A stretch of DNA of 64,000 nucleotides from Acidimicrobiales bacterium (GCA_016794585.1 JAEUJM010000001.1:215061-279060), one strand, 5' to 3'. Shown: positions 1 to 12,239, counted from the first letter of the stretch. Numbers and translations: made by a program. Notes: generated by a model not told the origin, from the letters alone.

Positions 1-367
1 CCGTGGTGCCGTTTGGGCGCACCGGCACCTGCACCTGGACCCAGCCGTCCTGCTCGTCCTCGACCACGAACGCGAGGGGGTCGGCGGGCGCCTGCAGACC
101 CGGCCCCGGCTTCTCGACGGTCAGCGCCGGCGCCGGATCGTCGGGGGCGGAGAACACCTCGACCGAGGTCGCCGGGGTGGTGACCACCGTCGTCGTGTGG
201 TCGGGGGCGGTGGTGGTCGTCGGGGCGACCGTGGTGGTCGTCGGCGCCGCGTCCTCGCCGAGATCGGGGCGGTCGGCATGGCCGCACGACGCCGCGGTGA
301 CCGCAAAGGCGGCGGCCAGCACCACGCCGACCAGCACCTGGCGCGAGCGGTGGGGTCCCCGAGGCAC
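1..367 (-). CDS. L,D-transpeptidase-like lipoprotein (N-terminal part; cut by window edge)
   Basis: Reading leftward from GTG at 367, the protein opens with a basic stretch and a hydrophobic segment (residues about 11-26) ending in a lipobox-like VTAASC, so Cys28 would be lipidated after signal peptidase II cleavage. A Thr/Pro-rich linker (about 38-65) follows. The last visible residues, GWVQVQVPVRPNGTT, match the conserved segment just before the catalytic domain of YkuD-type L,D-transpeptidases, which cross-link peptidoglycan. The catalytic SHG..C motif would lie beyond the window, so the call rests on the pre-domain only. A TACCAT hexamer 7 nt upstream of GTG suggests a leaderless start. 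Confidence 0.6.
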   Translation of the reverse strand, partial: MPRGPHRSRQVLVGVVLAAAFAVTAASCGHADRPDLGEDAAPTTTTVAPTTTTAPDHTTTVVTTPATSVEVFSAPDDPAPALTVEKPGPGLQAPADPLAFVVEDEQDGWVQVQVPVRPNGTT

Positions 368-374
368 GGACCCG

Positions 375-380
375 ATGGTA
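375..380 (-). promoter_or_regulatory. -10 hexamer TACCAT, leaderless start of the L,D-transpeptidase gene
   Basis: TACCAT lies 7 nt before the GTG at 367. That spacing puts the transcription start at or next to the start codon. No Shine-Dalgarno sequence is visible. Confidence 0.5.
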
Positions 381-390
381 CCGAGGCGGC

Positions 391-852
391 TCAGGTGGCC
401 TCGGTCGCCAGCAGGGCCGCCAGCGACGCCCCGAGCTCCCACGCGGCGTCGAGGGCGGCCGCATCGGGGCTGCCGGTGACCTCCAGCACGGGCTGCGCCA
501 GCTTCCAGCCGAGCCCCGCGGTGATGGTGGCGACGGCCCGCACCGCGCCGGAGGTGTCGTCGTTGCCGTGGACGTACAGCCCGTAGGGGCGCCCGCCGGT
601 GGCGTCGAGGCAGGGGTAGTAGACGAGGTCGAAGAAGTGCTTGAGGGCCCCGCTCATGTACCCGAAGTTGGCCGGCGTGCCGAGGAGGTAGCCGTCGGCC
701 TCGAGCACGTCGATGGCGGTGGCGGCGAGCGCCGGCCGGACCACGAGCTCGACGCCCTCGATGTCCGGGTGGACGGCGCCGTCGCGGGCCCGCTCGAGCA
801 GTGACTGCACGGCCGGCGACGGCGTGTGGTGCACGAGGAGGAGGCGGGGCAC
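391..852 (-). CDS. Flavodoxin-fold NADPH-dependent FMN reductase-like protein
   Basis: About 153 residues. An N-terminal beta strand (PRLLLVHHTPSP) is followed by a Ser/Pro phosphate-binding loop, and near residues 67-83 the sequence GTPANFGYMSGALKHFFD is typical of NADPH-dependent FMN reductases and WrbA-like flavodoxins. Such proteins bind FMN and move electrons in the cytosol; the substrate cannot be read from sequence. The start is uncertain: GTG at 852 has GGAGG almost touching it (too close for a normal ribosome site), and an in-frame GTG at 870 would add six residues and could be leaderless. The gene is divergent from the aminotransferase gene at 892, with under 45 bp between them. Confidence 0.75.
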   Translation of the reverse strand: MPRLLLVHHTPSPAVQSLLERARDGAVHPDIEGVELVVRPALAATAIDVLEADGYLLGTPANFGYMSGALKHFFDLVYYPCLDATGGRPYGLYVHGNDDTSGAVRAVATITAGLGWKLAQPVLEVTGSPDAAALDAAWELGASLAALLATEAT

Positions 853-879
853 CCCTCCAGGGTCGCGCACGGCAGGCCG

Positions 880-885
880 TAGCCT
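880..885 (+). promoter_or_regulatory. -10 hexamer TAGCCT, leaderless start of the aminotransferase gene
   Basis: TAGCCT is followed by exactly 6 nt and then the GTG at 892, placing transcription start on the first base of the codon. No ribosome-binding site is present. Confidence 0.55.
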
Positions 886-891
886 GGTGGG

Positions 892-2586
892 GTGCCCGCC
901 GACGACCTGATCGCCGCCATCCGCGACGGGGTCATCGGCCTCGACGAGGTGGTGGACGGCCCGTTCGGGCCCAGGCCGGTGATCTACGCCGACTACACCG
1001 CCTCGGGGCGCTCGCTCTCGTTCATCGAGGATCACCTCCGCTCGGTGGTCCTGCCGCTCTACGCCAACACCCACACCGAGTCGTCGGGGACGGGCCTCCA
1101 GACCACCCGGTTCCGCGAGGAGGCGCGCGAGATCATCCGCCGCTGCGTCGGCGCCTCCGACGAGCACGCGGTGCTCTTCTGCGGCAGCGGCTCCACCTAC
1201 GCCGTCGACCGGCTCATCGGGGTGCTGGGTCTGCGCCTGCCCTGCCAGCTCGATGACCGCTACCACCTGCTCGATCACATCCCCGCCGACGAGCGCCCGG
1301 TCGTGTTCGTGGGCCCCTTCGAGCACCACTCCAACGAGCTGCCGTGGCGGGAGTCGATCGCCGACGTCGTCACCATCGACGAGGACGCCGACGGCCACGT
1401 CGACCTCGCCCACCTCGAGGCCGAGTTGGTGCGCCACGCCGATCGGCCGCTCAAGATCGGCTCGTTCTCGGCGGCCTCGAACGTCACCGGGATCATGACC
1501 GACACCGTGGCGGTGTCCACCCTGTTGCACCACCACGGGGCGCTCTCGTTCTGGGACTACGCGGCGGCTGCGCCGTACGTCGACATCGACATGGGCTCGC
1601 CCGCCGCCGGCCCCGCCTACCTCGACGCCATCTTCGTCTCGCCCCACAAGCTCATCGGCGGTCCCGGCACGCCGGGCCTGCTGGTGGCCCGCAAGGAGCT
1701 CTTCACCAACCGGGTGCCGGACGTGCCCGGCGGCGGGACCGTCCGCTTCGTCAACCCGAGCGAGCACGACTACCTCAGCGACGTCGAGCAGCGCGAGGAG
1801 GGCGGCACCCCCGCCATCGTCGACTCCATCCGGGCCGGGCTGGTGTTCCAGCTGAAGGAGGCCGTGGGGATCGACGAGATCCGCGCCCGCGAGGAGCGCT
1901 TCGTGCGCCTCGCCATCGAGTCGTGGGAGGCCAACGAGCGCATCGAGGTCCTCGGCAACCACAAGGCCGAGCGCCTCTCCATCGTCAGCTTCGTGGTGCG
2001 CCACCCCATGTCCGACGGCCAGGACGGCTACCTCCACCACAACTTCGTGGTGGCCCTCCTCAACGACCTCTTCGGCATCCAGGCCCGAGGCGGCTGCTCC
2101 TGCGCCGGTCCTTACGGCCACCGCCTCCTCGGCATCGACCTCGACCGCTCCCACGAGTTCGAGCGCGAGATCGACCGTGGCTGCGAGGGCATCAAGCCGG
2201 GTTGGACGCGGGTGAACTTCAACTACTTCATCGACGACGCCACCTTCCGGTACCTGCTCGACGCGGTCCACCTCGTCGCCGACGAGGGCGGCCACCTCCT
2301 GCCCTGGTACGCCTTCGAGCCCGACACCGGCCTCTGGCGCCACCGCAACGGGCCCACGAAGCCACCCATGAGCCTGCACGACATCTCGTACGCCGGCGGG
2401 TCGATGTCGTACCCGAGCCGGCCGCACGAGCACGCGGTGGTGGACTTCGCGGCGCTCCTCGACGAGGCGCGGGCGATCCTCCGGCGCGCCGCCGAGGACG
2501 AGCGCCCCGAGCCCCTCGCCCGTCCCGACCTCACGTCGGACTTCGAGCACCTCCGCTGGTTCCCCCTCCCCGACGAGGTCGCTTGA
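892..2586 (+). CDS. PLP-dependent aminotransferase class V (cysteine desulfurase-like)
   Basis: 564 residues, longer than a typical SufS/IscS (about 400). The N-terminal half has IYADYTASGRSLSFIED and CGSGSTYAVDRLIG, characteristic of class V folds. SPHKLIGGPGTPGLLV (about residues 250-265) holds the Lys that should form the Schiff base with PLP. Later, ARGGCSCAGPYG resembles the mobile Cys loop of cysteine desulfurases, so sulfur transfer from cysteine is possible. The roughly 100-residue C-terminal extension (FEPDTGLWRHRNGP and beyond) is not typical. No sufB/C/D or iscU lies beside it, so a dedicated Fe-S role is unproven; a family of long class V enzymes of unknown substrate fits equally well. 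Confidence 0.85.
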   Translation: MPADDLIAAIRDGVIGLDEVVDGPFGPRPVIYADYTASGRSLSFIEDHLRSVVLPLYANTHTESSGTGLQTTRFREEAREIIRRCVGASDEHAVLFCGSGSTYAVDRLIGVLGLRLPCQLDDRYHLLDHIPADERPVVFVGPFEHHSNELPWRESIADVVTIDEDADGHVDLAHLEAELVRHADRPLKIGSFSAASNVTGIMTDTVAVSTLLHHHGALSFWDYAAAAPYVDIDMGSPAAGPAYLDAIFVSPHKLIGGPGTPGLLVARKELFTNRVPDVPGGGTVRFVNPSEHDYLSDVEQREEGGTPAIVDSIRAGLVFQLKEAVGIDEIRAREERFVRLAIESWEANERIEVLGNHKAERLSIVSFVVRHPMSDGQDGYLHHNFVVALLNDLFGIQARGGCSCAGPYGHRLLGIDLDRSHEFEREIDRGCEGIKPGWTRVNFNYFIDDATFRYLLDAVHLVADEGGHLLPWYAFEPDTGLWRHRNGPTKPPMSLHDISYAGGSMSYPSRPHEHAVVDFAALLDEARAILRRAAEDERPEPLARPDLTSDFEHLRWFPLPDEVA

Positions 2587-2628
2587 AGACGTCGCGAGAC
2601 CAGATGGTGTCCCTTCGGGTGCTCGTGG

Positions 2629-3147
2629 CTACTCGGCTCGTAGGGTCCGCCGAGCGTCCTTCATCAACAGGACGAGGTGGAGGTCGTCGGTCGGGCTGGG
2701 GATGAGCTCCGGGATCAGGTGCAGGTAGAACTCGCGCGCTGCGTCGGTCTCGGCGTGGATGAGCAACCCGCGGCAGCCGATCTCGTCGCTCAGGCCCAAC
2801 AACCGGGCGATGGCGTCCACGAGGAGTCCGGCGCCCAGCCCCCTTCCCTCGTGACGAAAGTCCACCCCGAGGCGGGCGAGGAGTGCCACCGGTTGTGGGT
2901 AGCGTCCGGCGCCCCTGCGGAGTCGCTCAGGTGCTGCCTCGAGCGCGAGCTGCCCCATGCACCAGCCGTAGTACGCCACGACTTCGTGGCCGCCGGCGGG
3001 GGTGACGACGAAGACACGCGTGGTGCCGCCTGCGATGGACTGGCGGGCGTAGCGGCGCAGCCAATCGGTCTGCTCGGACGAGCCGCAGGCGAATTGCTCG
3101 ACGGCATGTGCCGGTCCGAGCGGCACCGGTGCCCGGTAACTCGTCAC
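2629..3147 (-). CDS. tacT: GNAT-family toxin of a TacAT-type toxin-antitoxin module
   Basis: About 172 residues, starting at GTG 3147, which overlaps the stop of the upstream antitoxin gene as GTGA. The acetyl-CoA pyrophosphate loop RHEGRGLGAG is at residues 98-107. AREFY places a Tyr at about 141, matching the catalytic Tyr140 of Salmonella TacT. Members acetylate the amino group of aminoacylated tRNA, block translation and induce growth arrest. The N-terminal QFACG..EQTDWLRRYA is the conserved opening of this toxin group. Pairing with a DUF1778 gene, the 4-nt overlap and the size all support the call; toxicity itself is inferred. Confidence 0.88.
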   Translation of the reverse strand: MTSYRAPVPLGPAHAVEQFACGSSEQTDWLRRYARQSIAGGTTRVFVVTPAGGHEVVAYYGWCMGQLALEAAPERLRRGAGRYPQPVALLARLGVDFRHEGRGLGAGLLVDAIARLLGLSDEIGCRGLLIHAETDAAREFYLHLIPELIPSPTDDLHLVLLMKDARRTLRAE

Positions 3148-3428
3148 CTCTCGAACGGGGAGCGACGTTCCAGGAGCTTGCGGAGTCCCGGCAGGTCGCG
3201 AGCGGGTTCGTCGTTGATGCGATCCCACTCTGCGGCCGCCTCAGGGGCCAGCTCGAAGTGGTCGCGGTCGGCGAGGACGCGTCGGGCTGCGTCGGTGAGA
3301 TTGGTCAGGACGAACGTGGTGAGGTCGGCCCCGGACTCCGCTGCGGCCCGGCTGATGAGCGTCCGCTCCTCTGCGGTGGCACGGACCTCGATGCGCTGGT
3401 CTCTCGTTCGAATGGGTGCGGCGGCCAT
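3144..3428 (-). CDS. tacA: DUF1778-family antitoxin (TacA-like)
   Basis: 94 residues from ATG 3428, with AAGGAA 6 nt upstream as ribosome-binding site. The N-terminal RIEVRATAEERTLISRAAA is a ribbon-helix-helix DNA-binding segment. The C-terminal tail (DDINDEPARDLPGLRKLLE-like region) would wrap the GNAT toxin. Antitoxins of this kind neutralise the toxin and repress their own promoter. An inverted repeat between promoter and start codon (3441-3456) is the obvious operator. The gene precedes and overlaps the toxin gene, the usual order for this module. Confidence 0.9.
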   Translation of the reverse strand: MAAAPIRTRDQRIEVRATAEERTLISRAAAESGADLTTFVLTNLTDAARRVLADRDHFELAPEAAAEWDRINDEPARDLPGLRKLLERRSPFER

Positions 3429-3440
3429 GCCCGTTCCTTT

Positions 3441-3456
3441 CTGTCTGTACGGACAG
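3441..3456 (-). promoter_or_regulatory. Inverted repeat, likely operator of the tacAT operon
   Basis: CTGTC-TGTACG-GACAG is a perfect 5-bp-arm inverted repeat between the -10 hexamer and the tacA start. It would cover the transcription start, a position suited to repression by the ribbon-helix-helix antitoxin. Confidence 0.55.
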
Positions 3457-3483
3457 CGTACGGCCACGATGCCCCGGCGGCAA
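3455..3483 (-). promoter_or_regulatory. Promoter of the tacAT operon
   Basis: On the minus strand TTGCCG (3483-3478) and TACGCT (3460-3455) are separated by 17 nt, the standard sigma-A spacing. The -10 overlaps the inverted repeat at 3441-3456. Confidence 0.5.
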
Positions 3484-3511
3484 GGAGTCGACCTCCCTCC
3501 AATCGTGCCGG

Positions 3512-4390
3512 TCAGGTGCGGGGCTCCAGGGAGGTGAGGCGCCACTCGCCCTCCTCGGAGTAGGTGATGGCGCCGACGGGGGAGTCGGAGTCGATCGAGG
3601 CGGAACGCGTGTTGCGCAGGGGCAGGCCGTCGCTGGCCCGGAACCAGAAGTCCTCGACCTGACGGCCGGACTGGGCGTCGGACATCTCGCGCACCTGGTG
3701 GTAGTGCAGGGCGGGAATCTCCTCGGCGCCGACGGTGACCGTCTCCTCGCCGACGAAGATGGTGCGCCCCGCGGACACGGTGGTGCCCGAGACCGTGTCG
3801 CTCGTGCCCCGGCACTCCTGGCGCCACCGGTCGCCGGGCGCCGCGCCGGCCCGCACCACCACGGAGTCGGGACAGCGGAACGTCGAGGTGTTGCCGACCG
3901 CGGCCACGCCCAGGTCCCAGGCCTGGAAGGTCTGCCCGCCCACCTCGACCAGCTCCAGCCCGTCCGCGCCGTGCTCCGCGCAGTAGTCCCACGCCTGCCA
4001 GTGGTCTTCGTGCAGCTCGATCCGGAAGCTCCAGCAGCCGTCGGCGTCGTGGGTGACCGTGGCCGGCAGACGCGGCCCCTGGCCGTGATCGCCGGGCAGC
4101 AGGGACAGCGACTCAGAGCCTTCGCCGGCGTAGACGTAGACGCCCTCGGCGGGCCGGGGGACCCCATCCGCGCCGCCCCCGTCGTCGGTCCCGTCGGTGC
4201 CGCCGCTGAAGTCCTCGACAGCCTCGTCGATGGACGCGGGCCCCGGCTCGCGTCGCAGGATCAGGACCGCGGCGCCGGCCACCAGCGCGGCCACCACGGC
4301 CACCGTGACGCCGAGCGCCACCCAGCGGCCCCGGTGATGGCGGCGGGCGGGTGGGTCGTCCGGCGTCAGTGGCTCAGCGGGTGGTTCCAC
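3512..4390 (-). CDS. Single-pass membrane protein of unknown function
   Basis: About 292 residues if it starts at GTG 4390, inside the 3' end of the upstream dihydroorotate-dehydrogenase-like gene (25-nt overlap). A short Pro-rich, basic cytoplasmic N-terminus is followed by one membrane helix (GVTVAVVAALVAGAAVLIL, about 27-45), an acidic Gly/Asp linker and an extracytoplasmic domain of about 200 residues rich in beta-strand patterns. Four Cys (in CWSF, DYCAE, FRCPD and QECRG) could form disulfides outside the cell. I do not recognise the family. The overlap suggests transcription with the nifJ operon, but the start is not supported by a clear ribosome-binding site. Confidence 0.6.
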   Translation of the reverse strand: MEPPAEPLTPDDPPARRHHRGRWVALGVTVAVVAALVAGAAVLILRREPGPASIDEAVEDFSGGTDGTDDGGGADGVPRPAEGVYVYAGEGSESLSLLPGDHGQGPRLPATVTHDADGCWSFRIELHEDHWQAWDYCAEHGADGLELVEVGGQTFQAWDLGVAAVGNTSTFRCPDSVVVRAGAAPGDRWRQECRGTSDTVSGTTVSAGRTIFVGEETVTVGAEEIPALHYHQVREMSDAQSGRQVEDFWFRASDGLPLRNTRSASIDSDSPVGAITYSEEGEWRLTSLEPRT

Positions 4391-5378
4391 GACTGGAGGA
4401 CCTGGCGGTAGTTGGACCGTTCGAACGCCGACGGGTCGTCGGCGTTGCGGTGGCTGACCGAGCCGCGCAGCTGGGCCACGCTCTCGTAGCCGTGGGCGTC
4501 GAGCCAGGTGAGCAGCTCGCGCAGCATCCCCTCCAGCCGCCGGGGGCCCTGACGCAGGAGGGCGGAGGTGGTCATGGCCACGTCGGCACCCACCAGCAGG
4601 GCCTTCGCCGCGTCCCGGCCCGAGTGCACGCCCGAGGTGGCGGCGAGGCTCACGCCGGCGCCGAGTTGGGGGCGCAACATGGCGATCCACCGCAGGGGCA
4701 GGCGCAGCTCGCCGGGCGCCGAGAGCTCGAGCCGGGGCACGACGTCGAGGGTCTCGAGGTCCACGTCGGGCTGGTAGAAGCGGTTGAACAGCACGAGGCC
4801 GTCGGCGCCCGCCTCGACCGCGGCGGCCGCGAAGTGGCCGAACGAGGAGTAGTAGGGGCTGAGCTTCACCGCCAGGGGCAGGGTGATGGCGTCCCGCACC
4901 CCCCGGATCAGGGCGAGGTCCCGCGCCTCGACCTCGGCGGCGTCGACGGTGGGGTCGGCCGCCACCCGGTACAGGTTCAGCTCGAGCGCGTCGGCGCCGG
5001 CGTCCTCCAGCAACTCGGCGTAGCGCACCCAACCACCACCGGTGGCGGCGTTGAGGCTGGCGATGACCGGTGCTTCCGTGAGCTCCTTGGCCTCGGCCAG
5101 GTGGTCGATGTAGCGGTCGAAGGCCGTGTCGAGGCGGGGGATGGCCGGGAAGTAGTCCGAGGCCTCGGAGAACTGGCCCGAGCCCTGCTCCAGGGCCTGG
5201 TTCAGCTCGAGCTCCTCCTCGAGCACCTCTTCCTCGAACAACGACGGCAGGACGATGGCGCCGGCGCCCGCTTCGCCGATCTGACGCAGCGTGGTGGCGT
5301 CGCCGGTGAGCGGGCTGGAGGACGCCACGATGGGCGACCGCAGGTCGAAGCCCAGGTAGCTCGTGTGCAGGTTGACCG

Positions 5379-5382
<4 letters not shown>
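4366..5382 (-). CDS. Dihydroorotate dehydrogenase-like flavoprotein
   Basis: 338 residues, a TIM-barrel of the class I dihydroorotate dehydrogenase type. SYLGFDLRSPIVASSSPLTG at the N-terminus, ASLNAATGGGWV, the AVKLSPYYSSFG strand and C-terminal ATSGVHSGRDAAKALLVGAD are FMN-binding barrel elements. Its ATG overlaps the nifJ stop as ATGA, so the two are translationally coupled. Proteins of this subgroup are repeatedly found beside nifJ and are annotated dihydroorotate dehydrogenase-like; pyrimidine synthesis is therefore not assured. An electron-transfer role with the oxidoreductase is an inference from the coupling. No other pyr gene is nearby. Confidence 0.88.
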
Positions 5383-9107
<3,725 letters not shown>

Positions 9108-9120
9108 CCCTCCGAGCATT

Positions 9121-9136
9121 TCCCACCAGGGTGGGA
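9121..9136. promoter_or_regulatory. Inverted repeat upstream of nifJ
   Basis: TCCCACC-AG-GGTGGGA is a perfect 7-bp-arm palindrome starting 13 bp upstream of the nifJ start. It could be a repressor site or a hairpin near the ribosome-binding region. It does not resemble the Rex redox-regulator consensus. Confidence 0.35.
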
Positions 9137-9230
9137 GCGGGCAGGGCCAAACGTCCCGAGGGTGGCGACAGGAGGCACAACGTGACCTTCGGCCCTTGGG
9201 CCGGGGGCCCACCGGACACATGATCGAGCC

Positions 9231-10673
9231 GTGGGGAACACCGACGACGCCGGGGTGGACGAGGGCGTGGACGAAGAATTCGAACGTCGCCTCGGGGCGT
9301 CGGACTCGGTGCTCTGGGACATCGAGAAGGACCCGGTCCTGCGCTCCACCATCACCGCGGTGGCCCTGCTCGACCGGGTCCCCGACTGGGAGCGCCTCCA
9401 GCGCCGGCTGCACCACGGGTCCCACCTCGTGCCCCGCCTCCGCCAGCGGGTGGTGGTGCCGCCGCTGCGGGTCGGCGCGCCCCGGTGGGTCGACGACCAC
9501 CGCTTCGACCTCGACTACCACCTGCGGCGGGTGCGGGCGCCGGAGGCCCCCGCCGGCGTCGACCCCCTTCGGGCGGCCCTCGACGTGGCCCAGGCTCTGT
9601 CGCTGGCCCCGTTCGACCGGGCCCGGCCCCTGTGGGAGTTCACCCTGGTCGAAGGGCTCCCTGGTGGCCGGGCGGCCTTCGTGCAGAAGGTGCACCACAC
9701 CGTCACCGACGGGGTGGGGGGCGTGCGTCTGGCGCTGATGCTGGTGGACCAGGAGGCTGACGCGCCCGAGCCCGAGCCCCCGAAGCCACGAACGGCCGAG
9801 TCGGCCGCCGGGGCAGGCGCGCTCTTCGCCGGCGCGCTCTCGGAGACGGTGCGCGACGCCGCCCGCAACGCCACCCGCGTGCCGGGCGCGGCGGCGTCGG
9901 CGATGTCCGGGTTCGCCCGCGACCCGCTGGGGTCGATGCGCGACGCCGCCCGCATGGGCGGCTCGGTCACCAAGCTGCTCCGCCCGGTCACCGAGCCCTG
10001 CTCGCCGATCATGCGCGAGCGCAGCCTCGCTCGCCGCTTCGAGGCGTTCGAGGTGCCCTTCGACGACCTGCGCGCCGCCGGCCACGCCGTGGGCGGTCAC
10101 GCCAACGACGCCTTTCTCGCCGCGGTCGTGGGTGGCCTGGCCGAGTACCACCGCCATCACGAGGCGCCGCTTCGGGAGCTGCGCTTCACCATGCCCATCA
10201 ACGTGCGCCACGAGGGCGACCCGATGGGCGGGAACCGCTTCGTCCCGGCCCGCTTCGCGGTCCCCGCCTACGTCCGCGACCCGCAGGCCCGGATGGCCGT
10301 GGTCGGCCGGGTGGCCCAGGAGTGGCGCACCGAGCCCTCGCTCGGCCTCACCGAGCCGCTCGCCACCGTGCTCGACCGCCTCCCGATCTCGGTGACCACC
10401 GCCCTGTTCGGTGGGATGCTGAAGGGGGTGGACGCCGTGGTCACCAACGTCCCGGGGGTGCCGATGCGGCACTACCTCGCCGGCGCCGAGGTGGAGCGCG
10501 AGTGGGCCTTCGCCCCGCCCAGCGGCTCGGCACTCAGCGTGGCCCTGCTGTCCCACGTCGGCGTCGGTTGCGTGGGCCTCACCATCGACACGGCTTCGGT
10601 GCCCGATCCCGAGGTCCTGTCCGACTGCGTCCGGCGCTCGTTCGACGAGACGCTGGCCGTCGGTCGTGGGTAG
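9231..10673 (+). CDS. Wax ester synthase/diacylglycerol acyltransferase (WS/DGAT), copy 1
   Basis: 480 residues. The condensing motif HHTVTDG (in VQKVHHTVTDGVGG) is the HHxxxDG active site that transfers acyl chains from acyl-CoA to long-chain alcohols or diacylglycerol. The C-terminal part has NVPGVPMRHYLAGAEV and a PLFDR-like region typical of actinobacterial family members. Length and motif order match the family. The start is GTG 9231, where CATGAT 6 nt upstream may give a leaderless transcript. Twelve bp separate it from a second WS/DGAT gene, so the pair probably forms an operon for neutral-lipid storage. Whether triacylglycerol or wax ester is made cannot be read here. Confidence 0.93.
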   Translation: MGNTDDAGVDEGVDEEFERRLGASDSVLWDIEKDPVLRSTITAVALLDRVPDWERLQRRLHHGSHLVPRLRQRVVVPPLRVGAPRWVDDHRFDLDYHLRRVRAPEAPAGVDPLRAALDVAQALSLAPFDRARPLWEFTLVEGLPGGRAAFVQKVHHTVTDGVGGVRLALMLVDQEADAPEPEPPKPRTAESAAGAGALFAGALSETVRDAARNATRVPGAAASAMSGFARDPLGSMRDAARMGGSVTKLLRPVTEPCSPIMRERSLARRFEAFEVPFDDLRAAGHAVGGHANDAFLAAVVGGLAEYHRHHEAPLRELRFTMPINVRHEGDPMGGNRFVPARFAVPAYVRDPQARMAVVGRVAQEWRTEPSLGLTEPLATVLDRLPISVTTALFGGMLKGVDAVVTNVPGVPMRHYLAGAEVEREWAFAPPSGSALSVALLSHVGVGCVGLTIDTASVPDPEVLSDCVRRSFDETLAVGRG

Positions 10674-10685
10674 GAGGGACCGGTC

Positions 10686-12089
10686 ATGGACCGCCTGAGC
10701 CCGCTCGACGCCGAGTTCCTGCACCTCGAGGACGACGTCGCCCACCTCCACATCGCCGGCCTGTCCGTGTTCGAGGGCCCGGCGCCCGAGCTCGAGGACC
10801 TGATCGGGCTGCTCGAGGCGAAGTTGCACCTCATCCCGCGCTACCGCCAACGGGTGCGCTCGGTCCCGCTCGAGCTGGGCCGGCCGATCTGGGTGGACGC
10901 CGCGGACTTCGACGTCCGCGACCACGTCGGCGAGCTGGCACTGCCCGGCCCGGGTGACGACGCCGCGCTCTGCGATCTCATGGCCGACGCCATGTCACGG
11001 CCGCTCGATCGGGAGCGCCCCCTCTGGGAGACCCACCTGGTGCGAGGCCTGGCCGACGAGCGCTGGGCCCTGATCTTCAAGGTCCACCACGCCATGGTGG
11101 ACGGCATCTCCGGGGTGGGCCTCCTCACGGTGCTGCTCGACCTCGAGCGTGACGTCGAGCTGCCCGACCCGCCTCCCTGGCAGCCGCAGCCCGAGCCGTC
11201 CGGTGTCTCCCGGGTGCTCGATGCCTGGACCGGCGCGGCCGGCGACGCGCTGCACCTGGCCGGCCAGGTCCCCGCCGCCATCGCGCGCGACCCGCTCGGC
11301 GCCCTCCGCTCGGTGACCGACACGGGGGAGGGTCTGATCGGCTTCACCCGGCACCTCGGCACCACCCCGCCGCTGTCCATAGAGGGGCCGATCGGGGCCA
11401 CCCGGTCGTGGGCCCACTCCGAGGCCTCCCTCGTCGAGGTGAAGACCATCGGCAAGGCAGTGGGCGGCACGGTCAACGACGTGGTGCTCGCAACGGTGAG
11501 CGGCGGCTACCGGGCGCTCCTGGCCGCCCGGGGCGAGGACCCCGACCGGGCCGTGGTCACCACCCTCGTGCCGGTGTCGGTGCGGACCGAGGACGCCGAG
11601 GGCGTGCCCGACAACCGGGTGTCGGCCCTGCTGCTCGACCTGCCGGTCGATCTCGCCGACCCGGTCGAGCGGGTCGAGCGGGTGTGCGCCGACATGCGCG
11701 AGCTGAAGCAGTCGCACATGGCGGACGCCGGCGAGACCGTGACCACCCTCGGCGCCCTCGCCCCGCCGATGATCCTGGGCACGGTCAGCCGCCTGGCCAC
11801 CCGGCTCATGCACCGCCTGCCGCAGCGCTCGGTCAACACCGTCACCACCAACGTGCCGGGCCCCCAGTTCCCCCTGTACTGCCTGGGTCGGGAGATGCTC
11901 GAGTACCGACCGTTCGTGCCCATCAGCCACGGCGTCCGGGTGGGCACCGCAATCCTCTCCTACAACGGCCGGCTGTCGTTCGGGGTCACCGGCGACCGGG
12001 ACACGGCCTCCGACGTCGACGTGCTCGCCGCCGCCATCGCCGACGGGGTGGGCGAGCTGGGCGAGCGGGCCAGGGACCTTCGGCCCTAG
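10686..12089 (+). CDS. Wax ester synthase/diacylglycerol acyltransferase (WS/DGAT), copy 2
   Basis: 467 residues with the classical family opening MDRLSPLDAEFLHLEDD and active-site HHAMVDG (in FKVHHAMVDGISG). VNTVTTNVPGPQFPLYCLG near the C-terminus is the conserved NVPGP region. It follows copy 1 by 12 bp, with GGAGGG upstream of the ATG. The two copies are clearly diverged (different N-termini and linkers), which suggests different acyl-acceptor preferences rather than a recent duplication. A long hairpin at 12130-12191 probably ends the operon. Confidence 0.94.
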   Translation: MDRLSPLDAEFLHLEDDVAHLHIAGLSVFEGPAPELEDLIGLLEAKLHLIPRYRQRVRSVPLELGRPIWVDAADFDVRDHVGELALPGPGDDAALCDLMADAMSRPLDRERPLWETHLVRGLADERWALIFKVHHAMVDGISGVGLLTVLLDLERDVELPDPPPWQPQPEPSGVSRVLDAWTGAAGDALHLAGQVPAAIARDPLGALRSVTDTGEGLIGFTRHLGTTPPLSIEGPIGATRSWAHSEASLVEVKTIGKAVGGTVNDVVLATVSGGYRALLAARGEDPDRAVVTTLVPVSVRTEDAEGVPDNRVSALLLDLPVDLADPVERVERVCADMRELKQSHMADAGETVTTLGALAPPMILGTVSRLATRLMHRLPQRSVNTVTTNVPGPQFPLYCLGREMLEYRPFVPISHGVRVGTAILSYNGRLSFGVTGDRDTASDVDVLAAAIADGVGELGERARDLRP

Positions 12090-12129
12090 GACGAGCCGAC
12101 CGGCCCACCCATGATGTCCGCAGGCTGGC

Positions 12130-12191
12130 GGAGGCCGACCGGACCTGGACCCGGGCGTTGGGTCCGGGTTCTGGGCGGACGGTCGGCCTCC
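12130..12191 (+). terminator. Long nested hairpin after the WS/DGAT pair, likely terminator
   Basis: Outer stem GGAGGCCGACCG / CGGTCGGCCTCC (12 bp, perfect) encloses an inner 10-bp stem ACCTGGACCC / GGGTCCGGGT with one wobble and a 7-nt loop. No T-tract follows, so it would be a GC-rich, non-canonical terminator or an mRNA-end stabiliser. Confidence 0.55.
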
Positions 12192-12219
12192 GATGGTCTG
12201 GCGACCGGCCCGAGAGGAA

Positions 12220-12239
12220 TGACAGCGGCGTAACTGTCA
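12220..12239. promoter_or_regulatory. Inverted repeat upstream of the sigma-like gene
   Basis: TGACAG-N8-CTGTCA, a perfect 6-bp-arm repeat 64 bp before the start at 12304. It is a plausible regulator site for the sigma-like gene; the identity of any regulator is unknown. Confidence 0.3.
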
